From IMG/VR virus record IMGVR_UViG_3300025652_000488, positions 1 to 25,455 of that record: a stretch of DNA of 25,455 nt; one strand, written 5' to 3'. Positions 11,437 through 19,266 of this stretch are shown here, one piece after another; position 1 is the stretch's first letter, and each line of letters begins with the position of its first letter. The notes under the pieces are model-generated. The model had not been told where the DNA came from and made no database searches. It saw only the letters and a list, made by a program, of their open reading frames with translations. Made by a program: the position numbers and the translations under genes. The stretch is from a virus.

Positions 11437-12110
11437 CGAACGCCCGCCGACCATTTGACTAGACGCTCGCGCAGGATGAACAGCGCCAACGCGCCGATCA
11501 CAAAACAGCCGACCAGTGCAATGATCTGCGCAGTGCCGTCGAGCGAATTTAACGCCCCTACAGCGCCGCCAACGGCTGTGGCACCCTGCACGACGCTAGA
11601 TTGCACCGTGCGGCTCTGTGCGGCGCTCTGACGGCCCTGTGGCGCTTCTGCTGGCGCGACGGGAACTGGCGTCCAGAATAATGCGACTTCGGCCTCACGT
11701 CGGCGCACAAGGCCAGCCAGCACTTTGCCGCCAGCTTTGTTCCAGAGTTTGATCGCGGCTGCTGCTTTGGCCTTGTCGCCAGCGTTGAAGTGGCGAAGGG
11801 CCGATGACTTACGAAAGCCTGTCATGCCGATGTTGTATGCAAGCGAGACCATTGCCGCGAACTCGTTCTCATCGACGGGGGCAGTGATGACGGCCTCGAC
11901 GCCCGCAGCGAACTTTGCGACGGATTGCTCAAGATACCATTCGGCCTCGGCTTCGGTGACGGCCATGCCGGCCTCTGGCTTGATGCCGACGCCAGCACGG
12001 GCCGTCGTGCCGTAGCCAATGGTCCAAACACCTGCCGGGCATTTGTATGCTTCCAGTCGAAGCCCTTCGAACTCTTTGATTAGATCAATGCCAGCTTTGT
12101 TGACTTTCAT
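11433..12110 (-). CDS. GH24 endolysin (T4/P22 lysozyme type) with C-terminal transmembrane segment, 225 aa
   Basis: Peptidoglycan muramidase of glycoside hydrolase family 24. The catalytic set follows E-8-(D/C)-5-T: Glu15 in EFEGLR, Cys24 in AYKCPAGVWTIGYG and Thr30. The Cys variant is known in P22-type lysozymes. Residues 78-110 (VDENEFAAMVSLAYNIG, then GFRKSSALRHFNAGD) are the usual second lobe. After the domain (about residue 148) comes a Pro/Ala/Gln linker and a hydrophobic segment at about 194-213 (AQIIALVGCFVIGALALFIL) with a basic tail (RERLVKW). It has no N-terminal signal or SAR segment, so export would need a holin, or the tail anchor plays a part. It sits between the XhlA-like gene and the spanins. 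Confidence 0.85.
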   Translation of the reverse strand: MKVNKAGIDLIKEFEGLRLEAYKCPAGVWTIGYGTTARAGVGIKPEAGMAVTEAEAEWYLEQSVAKFAAGVEAVITAPVDENEFAAMVSLAYNIGMTGFRKSSALRHFNAGDKAKAAAAIKLWNKAGGKVLAGLVRRREAEVALFWTPVPVAPAEAPQGRQSAAQSRTVQSSVVQGATAVGGAVGALNSLDGTAQIIALVGCFVIGALALFILRERLVKWSAGVR

Positions 12111-12112
12111 AC

Positions 12113-12385
12113 TCAGCCCTTCATGTAATTAAACGCGAACGCAATTGCGCCCGTGACGACGATCCAGAACACACGTTCGGCGAATCGTAACGCCTGACCA
12201 TTGCTGCCGACCCGGCTTTCAACCAGTGTCAAACGTCGACTCTGATTGCTCTGATCCGCATCGAGTGCATCCATCCGCTTAAACAGCGTAATCATGCGCT
12301 CTTCCATGCGAGCCAATGCCACGATGGCGTCGCCGACTTGATCCAACTTCTTCTCAATGCGCTCAAGGCGGGCGTCGTCACTCAT
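12113..12385 (-). CDS. XhlA-like small membrane protein, putative holin component, 90 aa
   Basis: Start MSDDARLERIEKKLDQVGDA at 12385 overlaps the upstream stop as TGATG. Residues 5-65 form a coiled coil (RMEERMITLFKRMDALDADQ). A single transmembrane segment follows near the C-terminus (about 71-88, VFWIVVTGAIAFAFNYM) and a two-residue basic tip. This is the layout of XhlA-type hemolysin/holin accessory proteins, which associate with the membrane next to an endolysin. The position directly before the endolysin supports a lysis role. Whether it forms holes on its own is not shown by the sequence. Confidence 0.65.
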   Translation of the reverse strand: MSDDARLERIEKKLDQVGDAIVALARMEERMITLFKRMDALDADQSNQSRRLTLVESRVGSNGQALRFAERVFWIVVTGAIAFAFNYMKG

Positions 12386-12693
12386 CAGTAAGACCCTTCC
12401 CACACGCGCAATGCGGAAAACTCGTTAGACATCAGCTTGCGCTTCAGGATTTCCTTGACTGCCGGTGTATCATCCCATGACACTCCAGCCTCCTTTAGCC
12501 AAATTCCCAGCAAACCCATGTCGACATTGCCGACGTGCTTGTAGTCCGAGCCAAAGCTGTTCTGCGTGACTTCACGCGCGTGCTTTGCGTCGTTCAGCAT
12601 ATGAGACGCGTCAAACGTCTTCTTGACAATCAGGTTGTCGCCTTCAAAGCTGTATTTCTCGGAAAGTTTAGTTGAGTGTGCGGCTTTTTGCAT
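12385..12693 (-). CDS. Conserved phage protein of unknown function, 102 aa
   Basis: The start MQKAAHSTKLSEKYSFEG is chosen over a longer frame because the extension is Ser/Gln/Arg-rich and runs through the upstream gene; GGAAG precedes this ATG. The body reads KTFDASHMLNDAKHAREVTQ, then DYKHVGNVDMGLLGIWLKEA and a charged helix, ending FSALRVWEGSY. The 'HVG.V....L..WLKEAGV.WDD..AV.E...RK...' pattern recurs in podophage and other tailed-phage genomes next to capsid genes, without a known role. It overlaps the 81-aa gene by 26 bases. A virion-associated or lysis-adjacent role is possible. Confidence 0.65.
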   Translation of the reverse strand: MQKAAHSTKLSEKYSFEGDNLIVKKTFDASHMLNDAKHAREVTQNSFGSDYKHVGNVDMGLLGIWLKEAGVSWDDTPAVKEILKRKLMSNEFSALRVWEGSY

Positions 12694-12913
12694 TGCGAGG
12701 CTTCCGTGACTTGAGTTTCGGTTCAGCCTTCGCCTCTGGCGCGACTGCGACGGCTGGGGATGGCTCACGCACGTCACCCAAGATTGTGATGATGTCGGGG
12801 CGTCCTGCAATAATGCGCGCCACCTCGTCGTCGGGGAGAATTACTGTGTCGCCCTTTTCGATGCGACCCTTGCTACAAACCAGCTTGATGCGGTTCACGA
12901 TGACTTTTTTCAT
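12668..12913 (-). CDS. Small conserved hypothetical protein after the capsid gene, 81 aa
   Basis: MKKVIVNRIKLVCSKGRIEK leads a short beta-rich domain with GDTVILPDDEVARIIAGRPD; the remainder is a Pro/Ala/Lys-rich disordered tail (VAPEAKAEPKLKSRKPRN). Proteins with the pattern 'G....L...EA..L...G.V' followed by a low-complexity tail commonly follow major capsid genes and are sometimes head-completion or decoration-related. That is only a suggestion here. GGAGAC precedes the ATG, and a strong hairpin separates it from the capsid gene. Confidence 0.6.
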   Translation of the reverse strand: MKKVIVNRIKLVCSKGRIEKGDTVILPDDEVARIIAGRPDIITILGDVREPSPAVAVAPEAKAEPKLKSRKPRNAKSRTLN

Positions 12914-12933
12914 GCCGGTCTCCTATGTGGGAT

Positions 12934-12957
12934 GCGGAGGCCATTTCTGGCCCCCGC
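12934..12957 (-). other. Stable hairpin between capsid gene and downstream gene
   Basis: In the leftward transcript GCGGGGGCCA pairs with TGGCCTCCGC (one G-T pair) around GAAA, a GNRA tetraloop. No T tract follows, so it is not an intrinsic terminator. It lies after the capsid stop and before the next ribosome-binding site. It could protect the capsid mRNA 3' end or be a processing site, allowing higher capsid expression than its neighbours. Confidence 0.55.
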
Positions 12958-12966
12958 TGGCTTCAG

Positions 12967-13923
12967 TTAAGAAGTTGTGTTGTCGAAAATGCCGCCGTTG
13001 GCCTTCTCGTTTTTAGCGCAGAGTGTGAGTTCTGTCACGACCTGGCGAGTTGTGTTGTCGCCAGTCTTTGCGAGTGCAACGTTCTTGGTCGGACGCAGGA
13101 CTGCGACTTCCCACATGTTGTCCTGCATGATGAACACGTCGCGCGAGCGGTTCTCACGGGACGGCATGAACTCGACAGTACCCCATGGAGTGACGTAAAC
13201 GGCCAATGACTTGATGACCTTCTCGTCGCCAGCCTGAACTGCGGAGCGCTGGTTGTTGTTGCCAGTGAACGCAAGTGCTTTGTTCATCTGGAAGGCAGAC
13301 AGGTAAACCGTGTCAGGCTTGCCGCCCTCTTCCCAGATCGACTGCATGACGCCGTCAAAACGAGCCTGGTCAAACGCGATGAGAGTTGTGGTCTCATCTG
13401 TGCGTGCGTCTGTGCCGTCGCCGGTTGGGTTTGCGCCTTCATTGGCACCGAAGTCAGTGTTTGTGACCAACCAAGCTGGTGCGCCTGCAAGCTCACGAGC
13501 AGTTGTGGAGTTGCCAGCAACGCGAGCGTTGTTATCGAAAAGTGCCTTTTCGATGTCGAGCTTCTGCTCTTTTGCGATCTTAAGTGTTTGATAAGCAACC
13601 TCTTTTGCGCGGCCAGCTTTGTCCAAACCTTCGTCTGTGTCAGGAACGACAACAGCGTTCTTGAAGATCTGAGTGTAGTTGCCAAGACGAGTAGTGGCGC
13701 CACGAGCTTCGCCTGCGGTTGCATCGCCTTCGATGTGAGCGTTTGCAGCGGAAGCGCGGAGACTGTCTGTCTGCCATTCAACCAATGTGTTCTTGGCGGA
13801 TGTTTTCTTAGCCTTGGAGTAGAATGGTGTCTCTTCTGGTGACACGTTGTAGATCACGTTGGAGAGGTCTTCACGAATGCCTACGGAGTCGTAGGAGTCG
13901 AATGTGTTGGTTGGCTGTGTCAT
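12967..13923 (-). CDS. Major capsid protein, SU10-like (DUF5309), 318 aa
   Basis: HK97-fold major capsid protein of the SU10/DUF5309 type. Supporting segments are TFDSYDSVGIREDLSNVIYN, SPEETPFYSKAKKT and VEWQTDSLRA near the N-terminus, GNYTQIFKNAVVVPDT in the middle, and later VYLSAFQMNKALAFTGNN, VYVTPWGTVEFMPSR and a C-terminal LALAKTGD-like strand (NVALAKTGDNTTRQVVTELT). The opening 'ED....I..ISP..TPF......' is characteristic of the family. AAGGAC precedes the ATG. The order portal, small protein, scaffold, capsid is the standard head-assembly order. The codon choice in this gene looks less GC-rich than its neighbours, as expected for the most highly expressed gene. Confidence 0.85.
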   Translation of the reverse strand: MTQPTNTFDSYDSVGIREDLSNVIYNVSPEETPFYSKAKKTSAKNTLVEWQTDSLRASAANAHIEGDATAGEARGATTRLGNYTQIFKNAVVVPDTDEGLDKAGRAKEVAYQTLKIAKEQKLDIEKALFDNNARVAGNSTTARELAGAPAWLVTNTDFGANEGANPTGDGTDARTDETTTLIAFDQARFDGVMQSIWEEGGKPDTVYLSAFQMNKALAFTGNNNQRSAVQAGDEKVIKSLAVYVTPWGTVEFMPSRENRSRDVFIMQDNMWEVAVLRPTKNVALAKTGDNTTRQVVTELTLCAKNEKANGGIFDNTTS

Positions 13924-13944
13924 TTTTATAGTCCTTTCAAAGAC

Positions 13945-14922
13945 TTAGGAGTTGAGGATCAGACCCAATGCGTCGTCGATTGAGCCTGTGTTCTGCAAGC
14001 GCGACTGCGCTTTTTTGCGAGATGCAACTTGGCTGTCCGTCGTGCGCTTTGCGCCGGCCTTCACAACTGGGCGAGCGTTGCTGCCCTTCTGCTGTGCTTG
14101 CTTGCGGTTGGCGATCAGTTGCCGATATTTGCGTGCGTCGTTCAACGCTCGCACATATCTTGCGTCTGACACGTTGGCCATTTCTTCGGCAGTGAAACCG
14201 TAATCAATCCCAGCCTGCATGATGTCGCCCTTCAGTCGCCCACCCTTTTCGGGGTCCGCGATCTCTGGAATGTACTGCGTCAGAACCTCAACTTGCTCTT
14301 GCAGATACGCTTGGTGCGCCTGCTCCTGCTGAGCCGATGTCTGCTGCTGCATCATTTGGACTTGATACATCCGCTGGTCGTAGTTGGATTTGTCCTCGTC
14401 GTATTGGAGTTTGCTTTCCATGAAACCAATTGGATCTTTTTCAAACAATTCTCGCGACGGTGGGACTGGTGCCTGAACGCCAGCATTTTGGGTTTGTTGG
14501 TATAGCTGCACCATTTGTTGCTGCTGCTGTTGCAAAGCGGCTGCCTGCTGTTCGAGGTGCTTTCGCACTTCGGCAGCTTCTTGGAACCGCTTATTGATTG
14601 CCGCTTGACCCGCCGCAGATTGTTTTAGCTTTTCCAGTGTCCACATCTCTTCTTTTCCGTCAACTTTGACGGGGATGAGATTGGTGTCTTCAGCTCCAAC
14701 TTCTACTAGGTCTTCGTCGTCAATTTGGTCATCGTCGTAATCGTCGGATGCCTCGACGTCATCGTAGCCCTCGCCTGCGGCTTCAACCTCGTCGCCAAGA
14801 CCGTCGTCTTGCGGCTCAGTAATCTGGTCCACAGCTTCGCTAAGATTATCACCCTGCGCCTCTGGTGCGTCGGATGTCGATAGCAGGCTCTCGGCTGCTT
14901 GTTCTAGGGTAGTCGTTTCCAC
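13945..14922 (-). CDS. Scaffolding protein, 325 aa
   Basis: A classic scaffold layout. There is a very acidic, low-complexity N-terminus (residues 20-75, e.g. GYDDVEASDDYDDDQIDDED) and a short conserved segment (IPVKVDGKEEMWTLEKLKQS). A long Gln-rich coiled coil follows (about 105-215, with LQQQQQQMVQLYQQ and YQVQMMQQQTSAQQEQ), then a helical region with YGFTAEEMANVSDARYVRAL, and a basic C-terminus (KRTTDSQVASRKKAQ) of the kind that binds capsid protein in P22. The start is GTG with AGAGGAAG upstream. It lies directly before the capsid gene. No protease motif is seen, so it is probably released or cut by other means. Confidence 0.8.
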   Translation of the reverse strand: METTTLEQAAESLLSTSDAPEAQGDNLSEAVDQITEPQDDGLGDEVEAAGEGYDDVEASDDYDDDQIDDEDLVEVGAEDTNLIPVKVDGKEEMWTLEKLKQSAAGQAAINKRFQEAAEVRKHLEQQAAALQQQQQQMVQLYQQTQNAGVQAPVPPSRELFEKDPIGFMESKLQYDEDKSNYDQRMYQVQMMQQQTSAQQEQAHQAYLQEQVEVLTQYIPEIADPEKGGRLKGDIMQAGIDYGFTAEEMANVSDARYVRALNDARKYRQLIANRKQAQQKGSNARPVVKAGAKRTTDSQVASRKKAQSRLQNTGSIDDALGLILNS

Positions 14923-14926
14923 GGTG

Positions 14927-15169
14927 CTACTTCCTCTGTTTGCGATCTAGAAATTTCTCTGCCTGTATGGCGGCGTCGAGTTTAATTTCGATCTGGTTGA
15001 GCGCACGCATGATCGCGTGCGCCTCTTCACGGGCGGCAACGTCTGCCGCACCACTGTCTGCGAAGGCCTTAATCTGGCCGTCGCGAACCTCTTGCATGAA
15101 CGCCAGGAAGGCGCTGTCGGATTTTAACCGCCGCGCCTCGTCTGCCTTGATGCGTATCTCAGTTGTCAT
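14927..15169 (-). CDS. Small helical protein between portal and scaffold, 80 aa
   Basis: A helical protein: MTTEIRIKADEARRLKSDSA, then FLAFMQEVRDGQIKAFADSG and AAREEAHAIMRALNQIEIKL, ending with a basic KFLDRKQRK tip. A small helical protein in this slot is common in podophages, with no settled function; it could be a head or ejection accessory. Its start overlaps the portal stop in ATGA, and its stop is four bases before the GTG start of the scaffold gene, so the head genes are tightly coupled. Confidence 0.65.
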   Translation of the reverse strand: MTTEIRIKADEARRLKSDSAFLAFMQEVRDGQIKAFADSGAADVAAREEAHAIMRALNQIEIKLDAAIQAEKFLDRKQRK

Positions 15170-17358
15170 TGCTGCATATTACCTTGGGCCATGCCGCCAA
15201 TCATCCGAACTTTATCCTGCTCCGCCTGCACGCGGGCAACGTCAACCGACGTGCCATATTGCCCGTAAACCTTGGCGGCTTCGACGAGCAAATCTTGCGC
15301 CATCTTATCACGATTGAAGTCGTCATCGGAAGCCATTTTCTGCGCATCAAACTGCAATTTTGCCATATCTGACTGCATCTTAGCCTGTGCCTTGATCTGC
15401 TCGGCCTGTAAGAATGCTGCATTCGGATCGGCCTCCTGCCCTTGCTCCGCCTGCGCCTGCTGCTGGGCCTGCAACATCTGACCCTCGATCTCCTGTGTGA
15501 TCGGTGCAAAGTAGCGATCAGCGTTGCGCACACCCGACGCAGCCAGCAAGTCTGCCAGCGTGTTGCGGATGTTTGTCAGCGAGACGAGGCCGTTCTGCGG
15601 GCCGTAATTCTGATAAACCATTGTCTGCATTTGCAGCGCCTGGTTCAGGCCCATCATCTTCTCTTCTTCGCGGCCGGTGCCGAGGCCGACGTTGATGGCG
15701 ACATCCATTTCTGTGTTCCAGACGCGTGGGTCGACTGGGGCGAACGCACCATTGAGGCGCATCATCTGCTCCTCGTCCACGTTTTTGGCATACAGACGCA
15801 GCATGATGCCAAACATATCTTTCACGCCGTCGGCAAGGTTGCGCACCATAACCTCGACTTGCCCCGCAGCGGCCTGCACGGTGGCCTGCACGGCTGCCTT
15901 GGTAGTCGACTGCATGGCGTCTGGGTCGAGGCCCATTGACGCACGAGTGACCCCCGTGCGCTGCTCTACCATGCCGTCGAGGTAAGATAACGCGCTGAGT
16001 GTTTGCCCGGCGACGAATGGCACGGTCAAATCCTGAACTGCGCCAGGCTGGCGCATTCTCACAAGTGCGCCGATCTCGTTATTCAGAAGGTCATCCACAT
16101 CAACCATTCCATCGACGAAGGCCGTGCGCGGATTATTCGTCAAAGCCACGTTGTCTAGGATGCCGCGCAGGATTGCAGTCGCGGCGTCTTGGTCGTCTAT
16201 AACCAATTCGGCCAGCGATCGCCCGTAGAACGCGTGCGGCTCTGGATCAATTTCGAACTTGCTGAACGGAATTTCGTCGCAGACCTCATAGTCCAGCATC
16301 TCGTAAGACGTGCCGCCGCAGATGATCTTGTGCAGCACTGGCACGCCGGTCCCGTCAACGTCGATCCGCATGTAGGCTTCGGTCACGGTGACGTTGCGCA
16401 TTGTTGGATCGTTGATGTCTGAGTCCGACTGATCTGACGAGTAGCCACGACGCTCAAACACTTCGGCCTCAGTCATCTCTGAGCCATCGTCTAGGCTGCC
16501 AAGGTCGAGGACGTCTTCAGGTTCAAAGCCCATCGCGATCAGGTCGCCCGCACGCATCTCGGTGCGGTGTGCGACGAGATAAGCGTCGGCAAGTGTGCGA
16601 GCGGATCGGCTGATGAAGAACTCTTCCGGCGGCACGCTTTCAATGCACAGTTCGCCCTTATCCTGCTGGCGACTAATCTTGACGCTGTGGACCGGCGACT
16701 CAACCTCCATGCCGTTCATGTCAACCGACATTGAATACTCAACGGAATGCTCAATCACGGTGACACTGTCGTCGTCCAGAAGGTAGGTGTATTCGTCGTC
16801 GGACAGGTCCGTGAACGTGTAAATCTCTGCGTGCGGATACGTCATCCAGTAGGTCTTCGTAATGCCCTGCTTTTTGACCAGCGCGTCGTGGAACACGTCG
16901 TTCAGCACACGGTAGCCGTTCAAACGGGTGAACTCGTGGTGGATAAACGCCGTCGCCTGCTCTGCACTGGCGACATCCTCTGGACCTTTTGGCGTAAACT
17001 CAACAGGCTTTGCCGTGCTGAGAAACACACGCATCAGGGATGGCTTCACCGCACGTACAGTATCCCGTACCTTTGTCGATACGACTTTGCTGCGGCCATC
17101 CTCGTGGCCAATGTCCACTCTGCCGTCATAATACCGCTGAGCCTTGATGCGATCCTGGCTGATCTCGCTTTCCACAAAGTCCACGGCATCGCCAATGGCC
17201 GCTTGCACAAGGCTTTCGATCTCCTGGCGCGACTTCGGCTTCAGGCCAGCCTCGGCCGCCTCGGCCTCCGGCACTTCAATTTCTACGTCGTCGCCAATTT
17301 CGCTCTCAAGGATGCTCTCAAGGATGTCGGCTTCGTCCATCATGTCTTCGGGGTTCAT
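15166..17358 (-). CDS. Portal protein, P22/SU10-like, 730 aa
   Basis: Large portal of the podophage type. It has an acidic N-terminus (MNPEDMMDEADILESILESE), then VQAAIGDAVDFVESEISQDR followed by AQRYYDGR, a signature of P22-like portals. Next come SKVVSTKVRDTVRAVKPSLM, FHDALVKKQGITKTYW, ESVPPEEFFISRSARTL and EIDPEPHAFYGRSLAELVID, which are typical wing and stem segments. The C-terminus is a long Gln/Ala coiled coil (QMLQAQQQAQAEQGQE), expected for a barrel. ATG at 17358 with GAGG upstream is preferred over GTG at 17370. It forms the dodecameric DNA channel of the head and binds the terminase, which is not in the window. Confidence 0.85.
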   Translation of the reverse strand: MNPEDMMDEADILESILESEIGDDVEIEVPEAEAAEAGLKPKSRQEIESLVQAAIGDAVDFVESEISQDRIKAQRYYDGRVDIGHEDGRSKVVSTKVRDTVRAVKPSLMRVFLSTAKPVEFTPKGPEDVASAEQATAFIHHEFTRLNGYRVLNDVFHDALVKKQGITKTYWMTYPHAEIYTFTDLSDDEYTYLLDDDSVTVIEHSVEYSMSVDMNGMEVESPVHSVKISRQQDKGELCIESVPPEEFFISRSARTLADAYLVAHRTEMRAGDLIAMGFEPEDVLDLGSLDDGSEMTEAEVFERRGYSSDQSDSDINDPTMRNVTVTEAYMRIDVDGTGVPVLHKIICGGTSYEMLDYEVCDEIPFSKFEIDPEPHAFYGRSLAELVIDDQDAATAILRGILDNVALTNNPRTAFVDGMVDVDDLLNNEIGALVRMRQPGAVQDLTVPFVAGQTLSALSYLDGMVEQRTGVTRASMGLDPDAMQSTTKAAVQATVQAAAGQVEVMVRNLADGVKDMFGIMLRLYAKNVDEEQMMRLNGAFAPVDPRVWNTEMDVAINVGLGTGREEEKMMGLNQALQMQTMVYQNYGPQNGLVSLTNIRNTLADLLAASGVRNADRYFAPITQEIEGQMLQAQQQAQAEQGQEADPNAAFLQAEQIKAQAKMQSDMAKLQFDAQKMASDDDFNRDKMAQDLLVEAAKVYGQYGTSVDVARVQAEQDKVRMIGGMAQGNMQQ

Positions 17359-17359
17359 G

Positions 17360-19264
17360 TTATTCCTCACTAACGACGGCCGGGATTGCTCCGCCGACGC
17401 CCATTTGCGCCAAGAGTTTTATTATAGCCTGCGAGCGCGTGCTTTGCGACTGCCGCTGTGCTTCAGCTAACAGCGCCTGTAGGGCTGTATCGCGTTCAGC
17501 CCCTTTTAGCGAAAGCAGCTTGCCGAGGTCAAGGTTTGCTTGGGATCGCCGCGTCCCGTAAAGCACAGAGTCGATGGCCGAGTTTGTGGCCTCATTCAGC
17601 GTGTTCTTAACGCGCGAGACCGGCCCCGGCATCCGACCAGTGTCTGGAGCGCGGACGGGACCAAGTTCTTCTTCAGCAAGACGCCGCTGGGTAGTCATCG
17701 AACCCGAATTAACTCGCCCGCTAGTCTCAGAAAATGTTTTCTCTGCGCGCAGCGTCTGCATGATTCTGTCAGCTTCTGCGTCGCCGAACAGGATGCGCAG
17801 CTTCTTGTCGTTGAAGCCCGTCATCAACTCGCCCCAAGCGGTGGCGGGAGCATTGCGGGCCGTCCCCATCAAGGCGGCTACATACTCGCGAGCGCCTGTG
17901 CGGTATGCGTCTTTCTGCGCATTGGACAGCGCAGAGAATGATTGGAGCAACTCATCTGGTGATGTTGTGCTGCGGCCCGGCGCAAGTGCGGCACGCCCGA
18001 AGTCGATTTGACGCTCCATCTCCTTCACGTTGCCGTAACCAGTGCGGGTGTCGGTGTAATTCGGCACCTGATCAAGTTCGTCGTCAATCTTTTGGAGTAG
18101 TGGTTTCAGCGACGCCACGACGCCGCCACGACCTTGCCGTGTGGCTGCGCTCATGGTGTCGTTAAGCTGTGTGCGGATGTTGTGCAATTTAGCGGCAGAT
18201 ATTTGCCCGTCGTCGGCGGACAGCATACGCTTGTAAGCGTTAAGGCGTGCCGCCGTACCGCCGACGGCGCTCTCAAGCATGGAGTCAATGGTGCCTAGCG
18301 CATCGCTGACATCCAGCCGACCTTGATATGATGTGGCCGCCTCATAGGCTGGCCCAAGTGTTCCTGTACGCTCGGCCTCAAGGGCAAGGCGCTGGCGGAA
18401 TGCTGCGCTCGGATCGCCCGCGACGTCGGTCACGACATCCTCAATGCGGCCCTCGCTGCCAGCGGCCCGTGATCTCAGCGCCTGCGACACAACTGTCCCG
18501 CCAGAACCTTGCTGCGCTGCGAGGCCCATTGCCTGCGCCTGCGGCCCGCCGGGGACGTCAGCCAGCGTGGCCTCTGGCCCTAAATTGCGCAGATAAGCCT
18601 GAATATCCTCGCCGGTTTCTGCTGTACGCCCGACGCCTTTTGCCGCAACTTGGCTGGCCCGTGAGCCGTAGCCCTCGATGCCACGACCTATGTTCTGGAC
18701 CGCGCGAGTAGCGCCGCCCGCGATTTGGCCGATGACAGGCGCGGCTGCACCCATTGCGGCACCGATTGCGACATCCGATGGCGGGACGCGCGAAATCCTG
18801 CGCTGGAAGCCGCCCTCGCCCTCAAGAAAACTAGGTGCGCCGGCTAAAGCCCCACCCGTCAAAGCGCCAGCCCCCACTGCGCGGAATGGTGTAGACGCCG
18901 CAAGTGCTGGGACAGCCATTGTCGCAGCGCCTGCGCCAATCTGCCCAGCCGTCTTGCCTGTCGCGTATTCTTGCGGGTTGAGCATTTCGGCTGCTAAGTT
19001 TCTAGCGCGCTGCTCTTCAAGAGCCTGGTCGTAATTTTGCCCGTTGGGGACGACTGCTGCCCCTGCGGCACGCAACTCGTCACCACCGCCGAGCGTTAAC
19101 CCTTGGGCAAGGCCACGGTAACGTGCCCCATAGTCTTGGACTGTGTCGCCCGGCATGGCGGCAATCGCGCGTTCAAGCGCCGCCGCCTCTCCGGGTGTTG
19201 GGTTCTCAATCGCCTGCATCTTTTGGATGAAGGCTTCCAGTCGCTGTGCTTGCTGCAATTCCAT
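17360..19264 (-). CDS. Internal virion / DNA-ejection-type protein, 634 aa
   Basis: A long Ala/Gly-rich protein. The N-terminus is helical (MELQQAQRLEAFIQKMQAIE). Residues about 50-190 contain several Gly/Ala-rich hydrophobic stretches (TAGQIGAGAATMAVPALAAS, GAGALTGGALAGAP, VAIGAAMGAAAPVIGQIAG), as in ejection proteins that insert into the envelope. The rest is helical, with the pattern LAALEAERTGTLGPAY-like (ALEAERTGTLGPAYEAA) and KLHNIRTQLNDTMSAATRQG seen in P22 gp16/gp20-type proteins. The C-terminus ends PAVVSEE, three bases from the portal start region. Probably ejected with DNA. No catalytic motif is recognised. Confidence 0.7.
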   Translation of the reverse strand: MELQQAQRLEAFIQKMQAIENPTPGEAAALERAIAAMPGDTVQDYGARYRGLAQGLTLGGGDELRAAGAAVVPNGQNYDQALEEQRARNLAAEMLNPQEYATGKTAGQIGAGAATMAVPALAASTPFRAVGAGALTGGALAGAPSFLEGEGGFQRRISRVPPSDVAIGAAMGAAAPVIGQIAGGATRAVQNIGRGIEGYGSRASQVAAKGVGRTAETGEDIQAYLRNLGPEATLADVPGGPQAQAMGLAAQQGSGGTVVSQALRSRAAGSEGRIEDVVTDVAGDPSAAFRQRLALEAERTGTLGPAYEAATSYQGRLDVSDALGTIDSMLESAVGGTAARLNAYKRMLSADDGQISAAKLHNIRTQLNDTMSAATRQGRGGVVASLKPLLQKIDDELDQVPNYTDTRTGYGNVKEMERQIDFGRAALAPGRSTTSPDELLQSFSALSNAQKDAYRTGAREYVAALMGTARNAPATAWGELMTGFNDKKLRILFGDAEADRIMQTLRAEKTFSETSGRVNSGSMTTQRRLAEEELGPVRAPDTGRMPGPVSRVKNTLNEATNSAIDSVLYGTRRSQANLDLGKLLSLKGAERDTALQALLAEAQRQSQSTRSQAIIKLLAQMGVGGAIPAVVSEE

Positions 19265-19266
19265 TT

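Noticed and set aside
16747-17373. Rightward 208-aa open frame opposite the portal
   Set aside because: No ribosome-binding site and the portal frame is far better supported.
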